Assembly (NCBI GenBank): GCA_900239685.1
Contig: OENT01000628.1
Span: forward strand, 1-64,000
Direction of reading: 5' to 3'
DNA length: 64,000 bases
Origin: Rotaria macrura
Taxonomy: Eukaryota; Rotifera; Eurotatoria; Philodinida; Philodinidae
The notes under the pieces are model-generated. The model was not told the origin of the DNA. It saw nothing but the letters and a program-made list of their open reading frames with translations, and searched no databases. Numbering within the stretch: position 1 is the first letter of the stretch; the number at the start of each line of letters is the position of its first letter. A program made the position numbers and the translations under genes. Of the stretch, positions 1 to 13,460 are shown in pieces.

Positions 1-1286
1 TCCGACATCAGTCGGCAAGTAACAAAACGACTCTAATCAATAAAAATAGAAGAGTATTGTTGTTGAAACTGATCGTATCAACTATGAAGAACAGATTAAT
101 GCATCGAGATAGTTTTCATATGTTCAGCAACATCATTTTCGTTCATCAAAAGAAAATGTATAATTGCTTTTACTTTCTCATAAGGACGTCGGATTCGTTA
201 TTGTCGAAGTAATTATGAAATCACTAAAGAAAGTTGCTGAAGAATAGCTTTGACTCAGAAAAACTAATCGTCAATTTCTTTCACACGACACTTAATCGTT
301 TAATCAACGCATTGGTTTTTAAAGTCGTCATTGGTACTGCGTAGACGCATTTCATTTTCAAAGTGTTTTCCGTAGCCTCATTACGTTGAAGACATACGGT
401 ACTATATGCGTTTGGAAAATAGGAGAGTCCGAAGAAGTCGATAAATATAGTTTGATTGAGTGTATGCATCTTTCATGTTGAGATGATTATTCTGCACCAC
501 GGATAAGAATATAGAAAATGATCAAATCGCAATTTTTCTCATTGGTTTTTTCTTGTAGTGAGAAAAAATTTATTTTCTGCTTATCCTCAAATGTGCAATA
601 GACAATATCTAGAATGAAAAAAATTGCAGTGTACTGTACTTTTCTGAATATATGAAATCAAATCCTTTGTTTAAGCACATGGGATGAAATACTTTAAATA
701 GATAAATCCTAATAAGACATCGTATAGAAACCATTACGAGCTAAATATTTTGCCTGAATTCCATCGAGAATATATGATGAGTATCAATATTAATCAGTCA
801 GTCGATTAAATGATAGGGCTGCATTGCTATTTTTTCTTGGATACGATTCACAATAGGAGAAGTTGATCAAAGATCATTCATTTTGCGTTTTAAAAATATT
901 TTTCTATGCAACAGTGAAAACACCTGTATAGAAGCGAGAAAATCATCAAACGTTAACAATAACTTATTAGCTTTCTAATGGCAAGTATAGTTTTTGAATG
1001 ATACGTTTCTAGTTACAATAGATAAAATTAAACATAAGAAACCCTAGTAGAAAATATAGTCTATTTTCAGTTTTGAAATCTTTATTAAAACAGAGGCAAA
1101 CTATCGATAAGAATTTATTTTTCGTAAAAATCAGAAATAAAATTACAATTAAATGTGTCAATCGTTTTTTTTTGAGCAAGTATCAAAATAAAAATAAGAT
1201 ATAGAATTATTTCATTTTCATTCTCTATCATTTTAAGTTAAGTTATTAAAATCTTTCAAAATCTGATATCAATTTAATTGCAAATA
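1..1286. other. intergenic, no gene seen
   Basis: AT-rich sequence with stops in all frames. The only open frame, about 60 codons on the minus strand near 281-469, has no recognisable domain and is probably chance. It lies downstream of the broken GTPase gene. Confidence 0.6.
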
Positions 1287-4200
1287 TCAACGTTTTCCTA
1301 TAGATGAAAGTATTTTTTGCATTAAACTTGATGAGTGAGAACTTGCTGGTAGTTTGATAACATTATCTGGTAGCACAATGGTATTTCTTTGAGCTATTTC
1401 TAAACTTTCAATATAGTGTCGAATACACGTGCCATGGATTGGTAATTCACATAATTTATCTAATGATTTTAAAATATCATTCATTTGTAATACAAAATCC
1501 ACTGTTTTCGCATGTGAATGTGATGTCTGTTGATCTGCATTAGTTGTCAATAGTTGCATCAAATCTTCTTGGTTGGCAATCATATTCTTACAAAGTTGAA
1601 TATTTTCTGAATATGACCCGTCCCGATTATTAAAAACTTGGTAACACCCATTAATTTCATTATTAAACGGAAGAACAGCGTCGTTTTGTATAAATTATGA
1701 AATTCGAAAACAAACATCACGCATGAATTCCTTTTCAAGATTCAAGTTGACATGCGAACCATTTGTTGTCGAGTCAGTTTCTTGGAATGAGGAACCATCT
1801 CGAGCCAGTTCTATAAGTTTGTACGTCAACTGTCGAGCTGCATATAAGAAAACAGCTTCGTGAATTGTTCTCGGCTTGTAAGAAAGTACAATGGAGATCA
1901 TATTTTTTAATCTATTTGTTGTAAGATTCCAACTGTTCCTGTAATAATGTAGTGAATCATTTTCGAAATCCATGTGATGTTTCCACAAAGCTAACACACG
2001 AAAAGCTGCATTCTCCAACACAAAACAATTGTTGGTGGTGATTTTATAATTAATATTTAATGTGTTTTTCAATGATTCTCTAAGTAGAGATAGAGTTTCA
2101 CCAGGATGATAAAAATATATTCTACCATGGGTATATATTCATATGATGTTCTGGTGAACGTCGATAGGTAAATAGGAGAAAAATTCCTTAATCCAATACC
2201 ATGAAACTGCATAATATCTACATTCACATGAATTCTTGAAGATACAAATACTATTTAAATGTTAGTATTTGTTGACGAACAATAAAATGTGCTCGATATT
2301 TTTTATGCAGTTACTTATTTTATCAAAAATCTGCATTGATGATGTATCAATAAGGCGTAGTAATTGATTTCCAACAGTAAAGCTATCAGGAGCATTCATA
2401 AAAGACATCAGATCAATTGGAACAGTATCTTTTAATTATTCAAACCTTACAGTTCAGTCATGTTCTTAATATTTTTTGATGCAAGTAATTCTTTTTTAGT
2501 GTCCATTATCAACGTCAAAGACTGAACTTCTTGTCAGCTTTCATATTAAAATTTTTAAATTAAATACTAAACGGTTATGTATGGAGAAAAATTATTCATA
2601 CAGTTTTATTGACTAAATTCACAAACGTCAGCGTTTATTGGAAGATATTTTTATGTAATTGCCTTGAACTTCTACAATATATCAAGTATTTTCCTTTCTG
2701 AGATACTGACTAGAATCGAAGATATTCATTTCTATAGGTACCCAAAAATATGTTAGAAGTTAAATCGTGAGAGTTCTTCCAGATTGAATGAAAATTTACA
2801 ATTAGAAAAATTTTCGTTTAACAGAAAGAGATTTGTCACTAATATTTTGTTAGTTCAGATTTTACTTCCTAGTCTCGATGAATGTTGAATTATTTAAATT
2901 GACACCTCTAGATTTTGCCTTATGTGCGACAGATAGAACTGAAGTTTGAGAAATGGAATTGGAGTATAGTCATGTAACTGGATGGTTAAAAACCCAACAC
3001 ATCAGTGATTGTAACTAAACATAAACGGTAAGATTTTCTCATAATCAAGTCGTGATATTCTAAAGAGCTTAGATTGAATAATAGAATAGAAAGACCCTAC
3101 GTTATTCAGAGTAAGAATGTAACAACTTATTCCACTAGAAAAATTTCGACATAGATATGTGTATGAGCGAAATCGTATTGCGTATCAATTCATCAATGGT
3201 AGTATGAAGCATCAATATTCTGAAGATATTTATATGTTCCTTTCAATCTGTTCTAAGGACTGCTAGCCAATCAAATACAATTTTCTAAGTGCCAAACTTA
3301 CTCGAAATATACTATTCTATCGCATCAACTTTGTTTTATTCACCAGATCTCGAAACGGGCTGTTAGGGCCCTATTTTTTTATTGGACCGCCCTACTGAAC
3401 GTTTTTATTTTTAGTTCTTAGCTAACCAAATGCATTTCTTAAGCGCTTTTAATGATTCAAAATGGTTTAAGACAGAACATATATGCACAGTTCAAGTCAG
3501 ATCGTTAGGATAGACCATAATAGCGATTGCTTTAAGCACGGGCAGATCAATAGAGAGAAATAGCCACAACTTAAATATAACTAGCGGAATACATAAGGAT
3601 CAAAACATGTTTTTCTTCTATAGTTATGAGATATTACAACTTATTGCCACACCCTATAATAACACATTGCCACGTATATTGTAATGGGAGAAAGTTATCC
3701 CAGTAAAACATGTATCAATAATAAACTGTTTTCCAAAATAGAAGCTATAAGTAAGAATTTCTCTAATTATTCAATGCTGATTAGTGAGTGAATCGATGCA
3801 CAGCATACTATTAGCTGTAAAAGAAACATATTCCTACGAGTTTTGTGTTGCGTTTCTGAGAAAAATCTTCATTTGATTTTAATCATTCAGTGAGTTGGTA
3901 AACAGTAGCAGATATTTTTTGAGCGAGAATATTAAATATTTTAACACCTAGGACTTCAACATAAATCTTGTAACTGAAGATATTAATGTTTTTCGAACCC
4001 CTCACAAAGTGTCTTGTGTTGCGTATTAGCTGTTTGACTGGTCGAGGTCAAAAAGAAAAATTTTCTCTCAGACATGCGATGCATTTTCCAGTAATGTAAC
4101 TCAAAAAAAAATTGGTGCCTAGTAAATGAAGTTATAAATAATAATCGAGATTGAGTTCGATAATGTACGCGATGTTTTCTTGCTTGCTTGTCTTAACAAA

Positions 4201-5046
4201 CAATTGAATGTGTTTTAAATTGATTTTATTTAAATTTCAACAATTCGACCTAATTAAACTCAACATAAACACCCGGCTATTTTCTTCGAAGTAGACTGAT
4301 AATTACAGAAGTAACTTCTAAGTTGTAGTGGTCAAGAACTTCTGAAAACGAAATTTTATTAGGATCTGGACAGATCCATAGAAAACTAACTAATTGCGAG
4401 GCACGATATTCTCTTAGACACGTCTCGAAAAATAGAGAGTCACGGAGATTTGGGTAACAAATATCATTGAATATTTTGTTCGATTACATATCAAACAGAT
4501 AAGTCATAAAGCAATTGAGCAGTGAGAACATCCTTTGCTTTATGGATTTGGTTGTAATGCTGATCAGTGTTCAATTTTAACTACTAAATATCTCTTTACT
4601 TCTGATAGGTAGTACCGGATTTTTTAACAATACTTTGGGATGGTTATGACCTATTATAAGGTATTACTTAACAATGAACATACATTGAAAATATACCCGT
4701 ACGTTTGACAGATCTGGTTAATTCCTATTCGTTGGCTATCACATGATGAATCTGTTGTATTCGGAACACTAAAGGCAACTTTGAAATCGTTTGATTCTTT
4801 GTCTGTTAAATTGAACTCAAATGGTTTCCACACTTGTCTATCTCCTTGCAATGCAGCATTAAATGAATCATAAGTTAGATAATTTGCAAATGCGTTAATA
4901 AATGTTGTTTTTCCACTGCCAACTTCACCCAGTAGTAATATATTTATGTCTTTGGATGAGTCATTAGACTGCATGAAATTGGCCATTATTGTTTTCAAGT
5001 ATTTTTTTGCATGATATTCTACAAAATTTTTATTAATTATACTCAT
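1287..5046 (-). pseudogene. broken P-loop GTPase-family gene (AIG1/GIMAP-like G domain)
   Basis: The N-terminal part (5046 down to about 4697) starts with ATG. It carries a clean Walker A at residues 40-48, GEVGSGKTT, inside the INILLLGE...FINAFANYL pattern of a G-domain family common in rotifers and fungi. The G3 segment reappears only at 2429-2262, as GNQLLRLIDTSS, where the family has RLIDTPG; the switch II Pro-Gly is lost and a stop follows. Further down, about 2200-2100 encodes KEFFSYLPIDVHQNII, a stop, then a stretch ending YFYHPGETLSLL. This continues in frame into 2072-1698 (ISIVLSYKPRTIHEAV) and, after a stop and frame change near 1700, into 1690-1287, ending SSIGKR. The order is collinear with one protein, but at least two stops, one frameshift and a 2.2 kb non-coding interruption show it is dead. 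Family assignment is from remembered patterns. Confidence 0.6.
2431..4653. other. 2.2 kb non-coding stretch interrupting the GTPase pseudogene
   Basis: No open frame or transposase motif is visible. It separates the Walker A exon from the G3 segment, which lie close together in the family. It is therefore either a long intron or an insertion. I found no terminal inverted repeats at its edges. The GC-richer patch near 3350-3420 (GGGCTGTTAGGGCCC) is the only compositional feature. Confidence 0.4.
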
Positions 5047-6172
5047 TCAAATAGATTCAGAAGATGACTCATGAGAATATTCTAAACACTCAATCGAGGG
5101 AGTACCTTTCAAAAACCACATCAAAATTTATCTTAAACTTAAAACAATCAGATAACTACGGCCTATTATTGGATACATTCTGCTCATTTTTTATTATTTT
5201 CAGAACATGAATTCCATTTATTCTGAAATTTGCTAACACTGAAACACCAATTCTCGATTTTAAATATACTCAATTATTTCGAACTATTTAAAAGTCTTCA
5301 AACAGCAGTAAGGGTCTTGAGACATGAAACTAGATAATAATCTTAGCCCCTGTTTCGAAACCCATTTAGATTCATGTTGATGTAAAAATAGATGTTTCTG
5401 CATTCACGGGAATATTATCGAGTAAGCATTTTATGTATTCGTAGAAACGGGAAACTTCGATCTAATCACAAAACCAACAATGAGAGTATGATTTATAGTG
5501 ATTGAAAACTGTATGATGCAGGGATGCGCCCACAACATCTAATTTCTGTCAACTCTAATTCTTGGTATTGACTGGAATCCGAAGGGCTAATACATCAGTT
5601 CGATTGAATTCAACGCAATTTCAATTCCAACTTCCATCAAACTCGAACAAAGTATTGGAACTGAATTTAAATGGAGTACGATCTGGTGTATCCATACTAT
5701 CATATGAGATGGTGAGGCACCTGAATATGACAGTGGATTCTTTTTCTCATTAGATTCGTAGTGGAATTGTGTTGAGTAGAATCTTCGCGTTAAGAAGTCA
5801 CTCATTTCTATCCAATATGATTTCTATGAAAGTTTCTTATATGTGACAGAGCTTGCGAATGTAAATCATGAACTAGAAAATGGCCACTTATTTTGTGATA
5901 AATTCGTTTTTTTCTAGAAGGGTTTGATTTATTGCTTTTCGTCTAATGATTTACATCGATCAGTAAATACTTCAAAATCGAGTCATCAGTTCGTTCATGC
6001 ACAGTGCCCGTACAGTTATACAAAGTAATCATAGATTTTAGTTCAAAACTCGTGGGGCATCAATGATTCTTTGATAAAGTAAATATAACTTTCTAAAAAT
6101 GCCTGCAATATAGCAACCTTTTTTCAGCATTTTTATTACTTTCATGACTTCTTCAGAAAATTCTAATGAGAG
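5047..6172. other. intergenic, no supported gene
   Basis: It lies between two minus-strand pseudogenes. Open frames of 63 and 72 codons overlap on opposite strands at 5562-5805; neither resembles a family and they shadow each other. Confidence 0.5.
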
Positions 6173-6908
6173 CTAATGAAAAAATCGATCAAAATTCAAA
6201 AACCGATTATGTTTACCTTGATTGTTATTGGTTACTAAGAAGATTTCTTGCGTCAACAAGGTTGCTCGATATGGCAATTGAAAACCGTCTGTATTAATGT
6301 TAACATCATGAGCAACATGTCTCATTGTTTCTTCAATACCTTGATTGGGTATTTCAATAAATTTTAATAAACTTTCCATGAAGATGCCATTTTTTCCATC
6401 CTTAGTCTCATCCGATGCCACTTGACCCGGAGCACAAGCGTAGACTATGAGAGATTTTTGTGGTGCATTCACAGTGAATAGACCTTCATTCATATTTTCT
6501 GCTCGAGTTCTTATTTTTTTTCCTACAGCAATCAAATATATAGATTGTAACGGCACACTTTTTATCGTCTATTTTCTTCATGATGTATTTTATATTAACA
6601 GCATGATTCGTAATGTATTCATGTTCACGACCACGAAAGTCATAATCATAATCTGATGGTAACAAATAATTTTCATCTCCAGATTGTTTACCATGCCCAG
6701 AAAAATAAAATAGTATTAAATCATTATGCTGTACGTTTTCAGCAAATCTATCGATTATGTCATCAAATTCATGAAGTTTGAAGTTCAATCCTAAGCTTAT
6801 ATTGAAACCAATTCGTCGAAGACTGTTATTTAAATCTTGAGCATCGTTAACACACAATTTGAATGAATCTTTTTTATATTAATTAATACCAATGATTAAG
6901 GCGCGCTT
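6173..6908 (-). pseudogene. caspase-like cysteine peptidase (C14 / metacaspase-type p20), disrupted
   Basis: Reading down from 6908: KRALIIGIN, an in-frame TAA at 6879-6881, then YKKDSFKLCVNDAQDLNN, RRIGF, the catalytic His in FYFSGHGKQ (His codon about 6693-6695) and the catalytic Cys in IYIFDCCR (6520s). The frame then shifts at a run of eight A on the coding strand (plus-strand T at 6514-6521). The next frame continues RTRAENMNEGLFTVNAPQKS, YACAPGQVASDE and NGIFMESLLKFI to a stop at 6173. Removing one stop and correcting one indel would give a collinear caspase-fold domain of about 240 residues with both catalytic residues. No ATG is seen in frame upstream. It is probably a recent pseudogene; a sequencing error in the A8 run plus an unrecognised intron is the alternative. 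Confidence 0.72.
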
Positions 6909-7464
6909 TCATCGATAAACTGCACATGATGACATCACATCTAAAATAATTCTGTACATATCGTCAATAGAGAAATTATGATTTCATGTTTGATTCGATT
7001 AAATTTTACTGATCATCTGAGTTGATTTACTTTATTGTCATATAAATCCGTGATCGAAGACTTCATCAAAAATTTTCTCATTATTTCAATTTATTTGTAT
7101 TTATGAGAAAAGTGAGAAACTTTTTGATGTGCGTTGGTTGTTTGAAAATGAGTCTGCGAAAGAAAAGAACGCCCAACAAGTACAATTTACGACTTTTTTC
7201 TTTTATCTTTGTCATGTGCGCATTTTTGTTATTTTTATTTTTCTCTGAGTATCTTGACATAGTGCATAAAACATTCACATACCTTCAGTATTTATTTGTG
7301 CTGTTCTTCATTTTAAATTCATTTCAGAGTACGGAAAGAAAAATACATCGTCGTTTCGACGGAAAGGGTTGGTTTTTACCAAACCAGTCATACTCGATCG
7401 ATTGAAAGAAAGAAACATTTCAAACAATCGAGCATTTATTTACGTCGAATTTCGAATTCAGACC
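6909..7464. other. divergent intergenic region between caspase pseudogene and ART-like gene
   Basis: About 550 bp separates the minus-strand caspase remnant from the plus-strand ubiquitin/ART-like gene. Pyrimidine-rich tracts ending TTTCAG occur at about 7321-7327 and could be a 5'-UTR splice acceptor or spliced-leader site. The open frames here overlap antisense and look like chance. Confidence 0.35.
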
Positions 7465-8418
7465 ATGTCGAATAATTCTGCTAGCAATGATAATGAGCAG
7501 ATGTTGGCAGCAGCATTCTCAGCAATATTGGGTAAAGAAATTCTAACTGAATCAAATATACCAACACAAGCCAAACAGTATGTAAACAAAGTTTCCATAT
7601 TTGATCAACATCTAACATGTTTCGTTTACGGAAAAGTTGGTCAACAAGATACAAATAGCGATACTTCATTTATGACATTATACATTAACATCCTTGTAAA
7701 AAAATCTACATTCTCTTGTGTCATTGAATGTGATGCAAGTGTCGATAAACTAAAACAAATCATTTACGAAAAAGAAGGTATACTGATTAATAAACAAAAT
7801 TTAATTCATTGTGGACAAGAAATCGACGAAGGGCATCTATTGAGTGAATATGATATTCAAGATTCTAGCCAAATAACTGCTGTAACTTTAAGAGCCATGA
7901 ATTCAGACGATTTGTTGGTCTTAGATAAAACTGCGTTGGATCCACAGTATGACTATGATTTTACTAATATTGATGACAATGGAAAAACATTTTACCGTGG
8001 TGGTGTTGAATATCGTCGACCATGTGGGTGTAAACGTTATGCATTCAAGGTGGCAGGAAAATACCCCGATGACAAATGGCTTGGCTCCAACAATAATCCT
8101 GATGAGTGGCCAGTATCCTATCATGGAACCATGCATACGGCACTAAATTCCATAGCAGAAGCTGGCTTTGATCTAACAAAGCATAAGCGTTTTGTTCATG
8201 GTCGTGGTATTTATTCAACACCGGATGTTAACGTAGCAAAAAACTTTGCCACAGCTTTTAAGAAAGATGGAGAACAGTATATTGTTATTCTCCAAAATCG
8301 TGTCAATCCAAAAGATTTAATTAAATTAAGTAACGAAGAAACAGGAAATGGTGAATACTGGATTTCGCTCGATCCTTCTGGTATTAGACCATACGGCGTG
8401 TGTATAATGAAAAAATAG
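7465..8418 (+). CDS. ubiquitin-like domain plus ADP-ribosyltransferase-like domain protein
   Basis: Intronless, 317 residues, ending TAG. The start is the ATG at 7465 in GACCATGT context. The frame stays open upstream but has no ATG there. Residues about 70-144 are ubiquitin-like: IECDASVDKLKQIIYEKEGI and LIHCGQEIDEGHLLSEYDIQ follow the ubiquitin pattern (KxxIxxKEGI, LIxxGxxLxDxxxLxxYxIQ). The C-terminal part, about 175-317, has YRRPCGCKRYAFKV, DEWPVSYHGT (H220 G221 T222), GRGIYSTP (246-253), LQNRVNP and GIRPYGVCIMKK. The HGT and GxGIYxTP motifs recall PARP-type ADP-ribosyltransferases, as do positions in other ubiquitin-linked rotifer, cnidarian and fungal proteins of this type. ADP-ribosylation activity is an inference: the third catalytic residue is not obvious. 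There is no signal peptide, so it is probably cytosolic or nuclear. Confidence 0.8.
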   Translation: MSNNSASNDNEQMLAAAFSAILGKEILTESNIPTQAKQYVNKVSIFDQHLTCFVYGKVGQQDTNSDTSFMTLYINILVKKSTFSCVIECDASVDKLKQIIYEKEGILINKQNLIHCGQEIDEGHLLSEYDIQDSSQITAVTLRAMNSDDLLVLDKTALDPQYDYDFTNIDDNGKTFYRGGVEYRRPCGCKRYAFKVAGKYPDDKWLGSNNNPDEWPVSYHGTMHTALNSIAEAGFDLTKHKRFVHGRGIYSTPDVNVAKNFATAFKKDGEQYIVILQNRVNPKDLIKLSNEETGNGEYWISLDPSGIRPYGVCIMKK

Positions 8419-11400
8419 TGATTCGTAATCCATCAAAGACATCCATGTTTCAGCTGACTTGAAAAGAATGAAAACACGTTTTTGTGCTGTTATTGTACAA
8501 CTTAATAACATAAGTTATGGTGGGAATTACAGTTCCAATACTTTCATGTCATAAAATATCTTGTAAAAAGGTCTCAATTCCTCGCCTCATAATTACACAT
8601 GTCTAGAAAGTACATCATACACCGGATTCTGAAGTCATTTTGTTTGAACATTGAATGCGGTGTGATTGAAATAGATGATAAAATATTATTTACTTTGAGT
8701 TCGAGATGAGCTATTTCAGTTGTAAAGTTGACGTTTTTTGTCATCAGATTTGGAGTTGATGACTTCTTCAACTTCTGCTGAAGTCCTGTTCGTTTAATTA
8801 CTGATGAAAAGAAAGATGATTGTCAAAAGACTTATTGTACAAATTAACATTTTTTCAGCGCAGTTTTAATTTGTTGCAGTGAAAATTATTGGATTGCACA
8901 TTTACCTTAAAGATATTGTGATTGAGTTCTAGATCAAATCTACCTTCACTAACCCCTCCAGGCAAAGTAAGATCCCTTTCGTTAATTGGTTTTTGGCTAA
9001 TTATGAACTTTAATTAGTTTATTTCCATCAAAATATGTAAAGTTCTTAGTCAGAAATCTCAAGACATACAGTTCCAAATTGTTTTGATTGCCTCATGAAA
9101 CTCTGAAAACCTCAAAGAAAAAGCTAAATATCGCCTTGATTTTCTGGAAAACCTTTTTGATTAAAAATAATGAAAACATATACGACATTATACAAGACCT
9201 CCCCCCCCCCCAAATCACATACAAAAACACACATCCACTCATGTTGACATTCATGATATCATATATCCTCGTCTATATCTGAATTTTGATATCGATAAAA
9301 ATAATGATGTTTATGCTTTACTTCATGCTTATTTAAAATTCTTACAAGAAATCAATTTTATTGTAGTTTTAAATCACAATACAACACTAACGTTTGCGTA
9401 AGGCTCATGTAGATACACTTGATTTCTAATTTAAGAATAACATTGCAATTCGAATAAGTAGTCATCTATGATCGTTGAATAATATCTAACCACTCATTGT
9501 TTCTGAGGAAAGATCTCCAAGTATTGATTCAAGAGTTCAACTGAAACTGTGCAGGTTTGCTACATCCACTATTCCTGACGTCAACTATGAGACTACCATT
9601 ACCACTGCGTACATACATCATCGAAAGTATCGTATTTGTTTCTAGAAATATTGTTTGATGATACACACAACTAAGATGTATATACAGTGCAATTATATTC
9701 TACAAGCATTACAATCTGACATCAGGCTATAGGTATATAAAAGATATATCCTTATGAGTGTGATACATACAAAAAACAATAGTGCCAATGGTTATGATCT
9801 TTAATGACAAAATGATTGAAACAAAGTACCTGATTATAATAAATACTGAAATAAAAGACTAGTTACTAAAAATGGACATGGAAAAAAAATGTTCATTAAA
9901 ATAAAGACAGAATTCTTTATATTTTCATAAGTATCAGAATATTTCGTTAAATAATCTGTTAAAAAACAAAGCATAATACACTAGCAAAGAGAAAAGGCGT
10001 GTACACATGAATGCATATCAACAGAATTCACAAGGAAGGCACATATAGATTAATTTCATACTACATCACTAGTAGAATAGCAATTCACTAAAGATATACC
10101 TTTACTGTTTCCGCCATCAAACAATATTTCTAGAAAAAAATACGATAATCTAGCAGAGGTTTGTAGGCAGTTGAAATGACATCTACATGAAATAATGAAA
10201 AAGTGTTTTGACTACAACTTCTCATTAGATTGATCTCAGTCGATAATAGTTGCATACTTGACGTCAGAGGTATTGATTGTCTTCTTCCAATGTTTCTTGC
10301 CAGTGAATAAATCTCTGATTCTTTCTAACATCATCGAAATACCGACAAACTACAAGCAAATTCATTGAAGTTTCAAGCTCGATATACATTGAATATGACA
10401 TATTTAGCAGTGAAATTAATAACAGAAATCGAAAAGGAAATATTTGAGTCTTACACTCATCCTATGTGCATTGAAATCCTAGAATAAGGCAAGCCTAAAT
10501 AAACGTTTTCTTGTGGTCATTTTTGCATCGTTTCATAGTTTAGATTAAGATTTTCATTTATTATATGAATCAATCTTAAGTCTACGATTAACGATAAGTA
10601 TCGAAACAAATAAGAAAATCTTTTTTAATTCTATATTTCATTACAATCGATAGAGACATGAAAACAATAATTGCTACGATATATAATAGACTAATCTCTT
10701 CAACCGAAAAATTCATATTTAATAAATTATGTCTCAAAGAGATTCTAACAAAATAAAAATAAAAATTTCCGATCATAGTATTTTGAAAATTTGTGAATTT
10801 TGGGATAGATCTGATTTATTTCTATGTCGCCAATAGAACTTCGATTTCATCATATTACAGATTTGTAATTATCATATTGTGGAATATTCATGTAAGTCCA
10901 GAATAAAGTTGACATCGACTTTACGACCATAACAAGTACAGATAAGTTTTATCATAGAAAAGAAACAAGAACGACATAAGATATTAAGCAAGAATAATTT
11001 TCAAGATAAGTAACAAAAAGTAATCTTCTGATATAGTTGGGATCGAAAGTCTTAATGGAAGGAAGTAATCTTAAAATTATCAAAAAAGAAAAGGCAATGT
11101 CGATTTACTGTTACTGTGATGCTTCCTTCTACTTGTGTTTATGTTCTTTTTTTCGTAATGTTAGGTTTGCTTTTTCCTCCTATCATCGAGTTTCAGTTGA
11201 CACTTTTGCCTAGCTTGATAATAAAGCTTATTATTAATCCGATCTTACCAAATAGAACAGTGACATAATGTTTCAGGACTGTTTTATCTTTCGAAGTGGA
11301 AATCATATACAGAAACTTCTTGTTCAAGAGCACATATAAATGTTGAAGACTACTTCCAATACTATTCAATAAGTAATATGAACGATTGAAGTGTATTCTG

Positions 11401-13460
11401 TGCTCATACTATCGATAAATTCAAATCCACGCTAACTCTTTCATACATAAATTATCGCCTTGAAAAGTGTTTCTTCATTGTCGTAGACTGATTATTCGTT
11501 GACGACCAAGTCTAGTGAAAATTATACGATTGGTCGAATATCTCTCAAGACTTCGTCACCGAATTACACCAGCGAATCAATATACCATATGATGAAGGTT
11601 TTGGTCGGTGTTTGAACTTTTCTCTCGTTAACTAACTGTTTGTTCTCTATTTAACCGTTGACAAAATCTGATATCTCTTATCGTACAGTGACTACTTAAA
11701 AATAGACGATGTCTTCTCGGCCTTCGTTTATGGATGATCATCATTCAATAATGTTTACTTAGAATACGATGAAAAGTATTGCCAAAACCAGATGAAAACA
11801 GTCCATCCTCATCTCTGTCTCAATACGACATTGTTAAGTACTGATAGATGTTTATTCTTGTAAGGTAGAAGAAATTTTGATGAAAGAGATCTTCTTAAAC
11901 TATTCACAGTTTTACGATACCGTTCTTATGAAAGTTATCCGCTCATTGTCTTCCATTTTCTTGATTTTTACTAGCTCTCTCTATAATCCATTTGCCATTC
12001 TATGACATCCAATAGTAAATTGTAAAATATCTTACATAAAATACTTCCGTGTTAGTCAATTCGAAAACTATTGACATTCAAAACCCAATGGTTTGAAACA
12101 CAAATCACTGCTAGTTGAAAATTGATGATTTTTGTTATCTAAATACGAAAGATACGAGTCGTCAAAACATTCATATGTGCATTTTTATTGATGATTGATC
12201 TTGATAAGTTAGAATTGAAGACATCCTATCATGGTATCGAAATATCACTTACCGTTATTAGTTCAGCGAGGTTTGATGAAATTCTAATTTCAATGAATGT
12301 AAAATCTGTTCAATTAGGAATACTTCGCCATTAGTTTGAAGAATTTACAGTATACAAGCAATTCTTTTAGTTACATTTCTAGTGTATCATCAATCAATAT
12401 TTTTCGAAGCCACTGAAATTGCTCATGAAAAGAATAATATTCGAAAGACTAGAGATGAGGTTTGCTTTAACGGATGTGAGTCATTATTTTATTTTAATCA
12501 CAATACCTTTTAGTTATCTTAAAATTGATTCGAAAGCAAAAAATAGATTTGTCAAGAAGATCTTTATGACAACTATTGAGCACATCTACTAATTGCTTAG
12601 AATTTAATGATCGATAAATCTTCTTACATCAGTATGCTGTACCAAATTTCAATCGAAGTGTGATGTTTTAAATTCTTAAAATTCGACTAGATTATAGCCA
12701 ATGAGTCTATCGAATGTTACAGAAGAGTAATCCTCAATAACTAATTAGAAACTGCTAAGTATAAAAAAATACTAAATATGAATTTGAAGCAGAACTTTTA
12801 CTAGTCATGTAATTGATTCATGATACGACATGAGTCTTTCATAGACTTCTATTTGTGATTATTCAATTTAGTTTCTAACTTTCAGTCATTTATTTGGGTC
12901 CAAAGCCGTATTGCTCATTCGTTGCCATATCATTTGTCTATCATAGAGATAAAAACAAGTGGCCATATTATTGGATTGTAAGCTTTCCTAAGCAATTATG
13001 TAAAAATGAAAAAGAAAACGTTACACGTTACAAAGCTGCCTTCAGCCAAATAGAACAATGATTATATGTATATCTATCGATAAGTAGACAAACTGATTCG
13101 TTCAAGACTAATAAACATAAAGTTCATGAAATTCAAATCACATGAGAATTCTAACTCTAGAGTGAATTGAAACAAAATACTTCGTGATAATCGAAACCAA
13201 TGGACAGTTGTCTCATCCTATAGGTAAAAACTATATGTGAATAGTGAATTTTGTCAATAAGCTATGTCTAAGACAATTTCAAATATATTCTTAAGTAAGT
13301 GTACAATACATATTAGTTCCTATGTACTTGTTATAGTCTCATGATTGTCAATATCAAAAGCTTCAGATATTTCATGAGAATTTCAATAAAACCGGATCGC
13401 TCAATTTACTATCAACTGGTGATGGAAGACTTCGATTTTACTTATTCCTACATTCATTTA
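8419..13460. other. 5 kb gene-poor intergenic DNA
   Basis: Stops in all frames. Open frames of 60-66 codons near 8574-8771, 9088-9282 and 10588-10776 have AT-driven composition and no motif. A run of eleven C at 9201-9211 is the only striking tract. I see no exon chain or transposon ends. Confidence 0.5.

Noticed and set aside
281..469. 62-codon minus-strand frame
   Set aside because: No domain, no linked exon, AT-driven composition.
7369..7464. Upstream extension of the ubiquitin/ART-like protein
   Set aside because: It begins at TTG, and the first ATG with good context is 7465.
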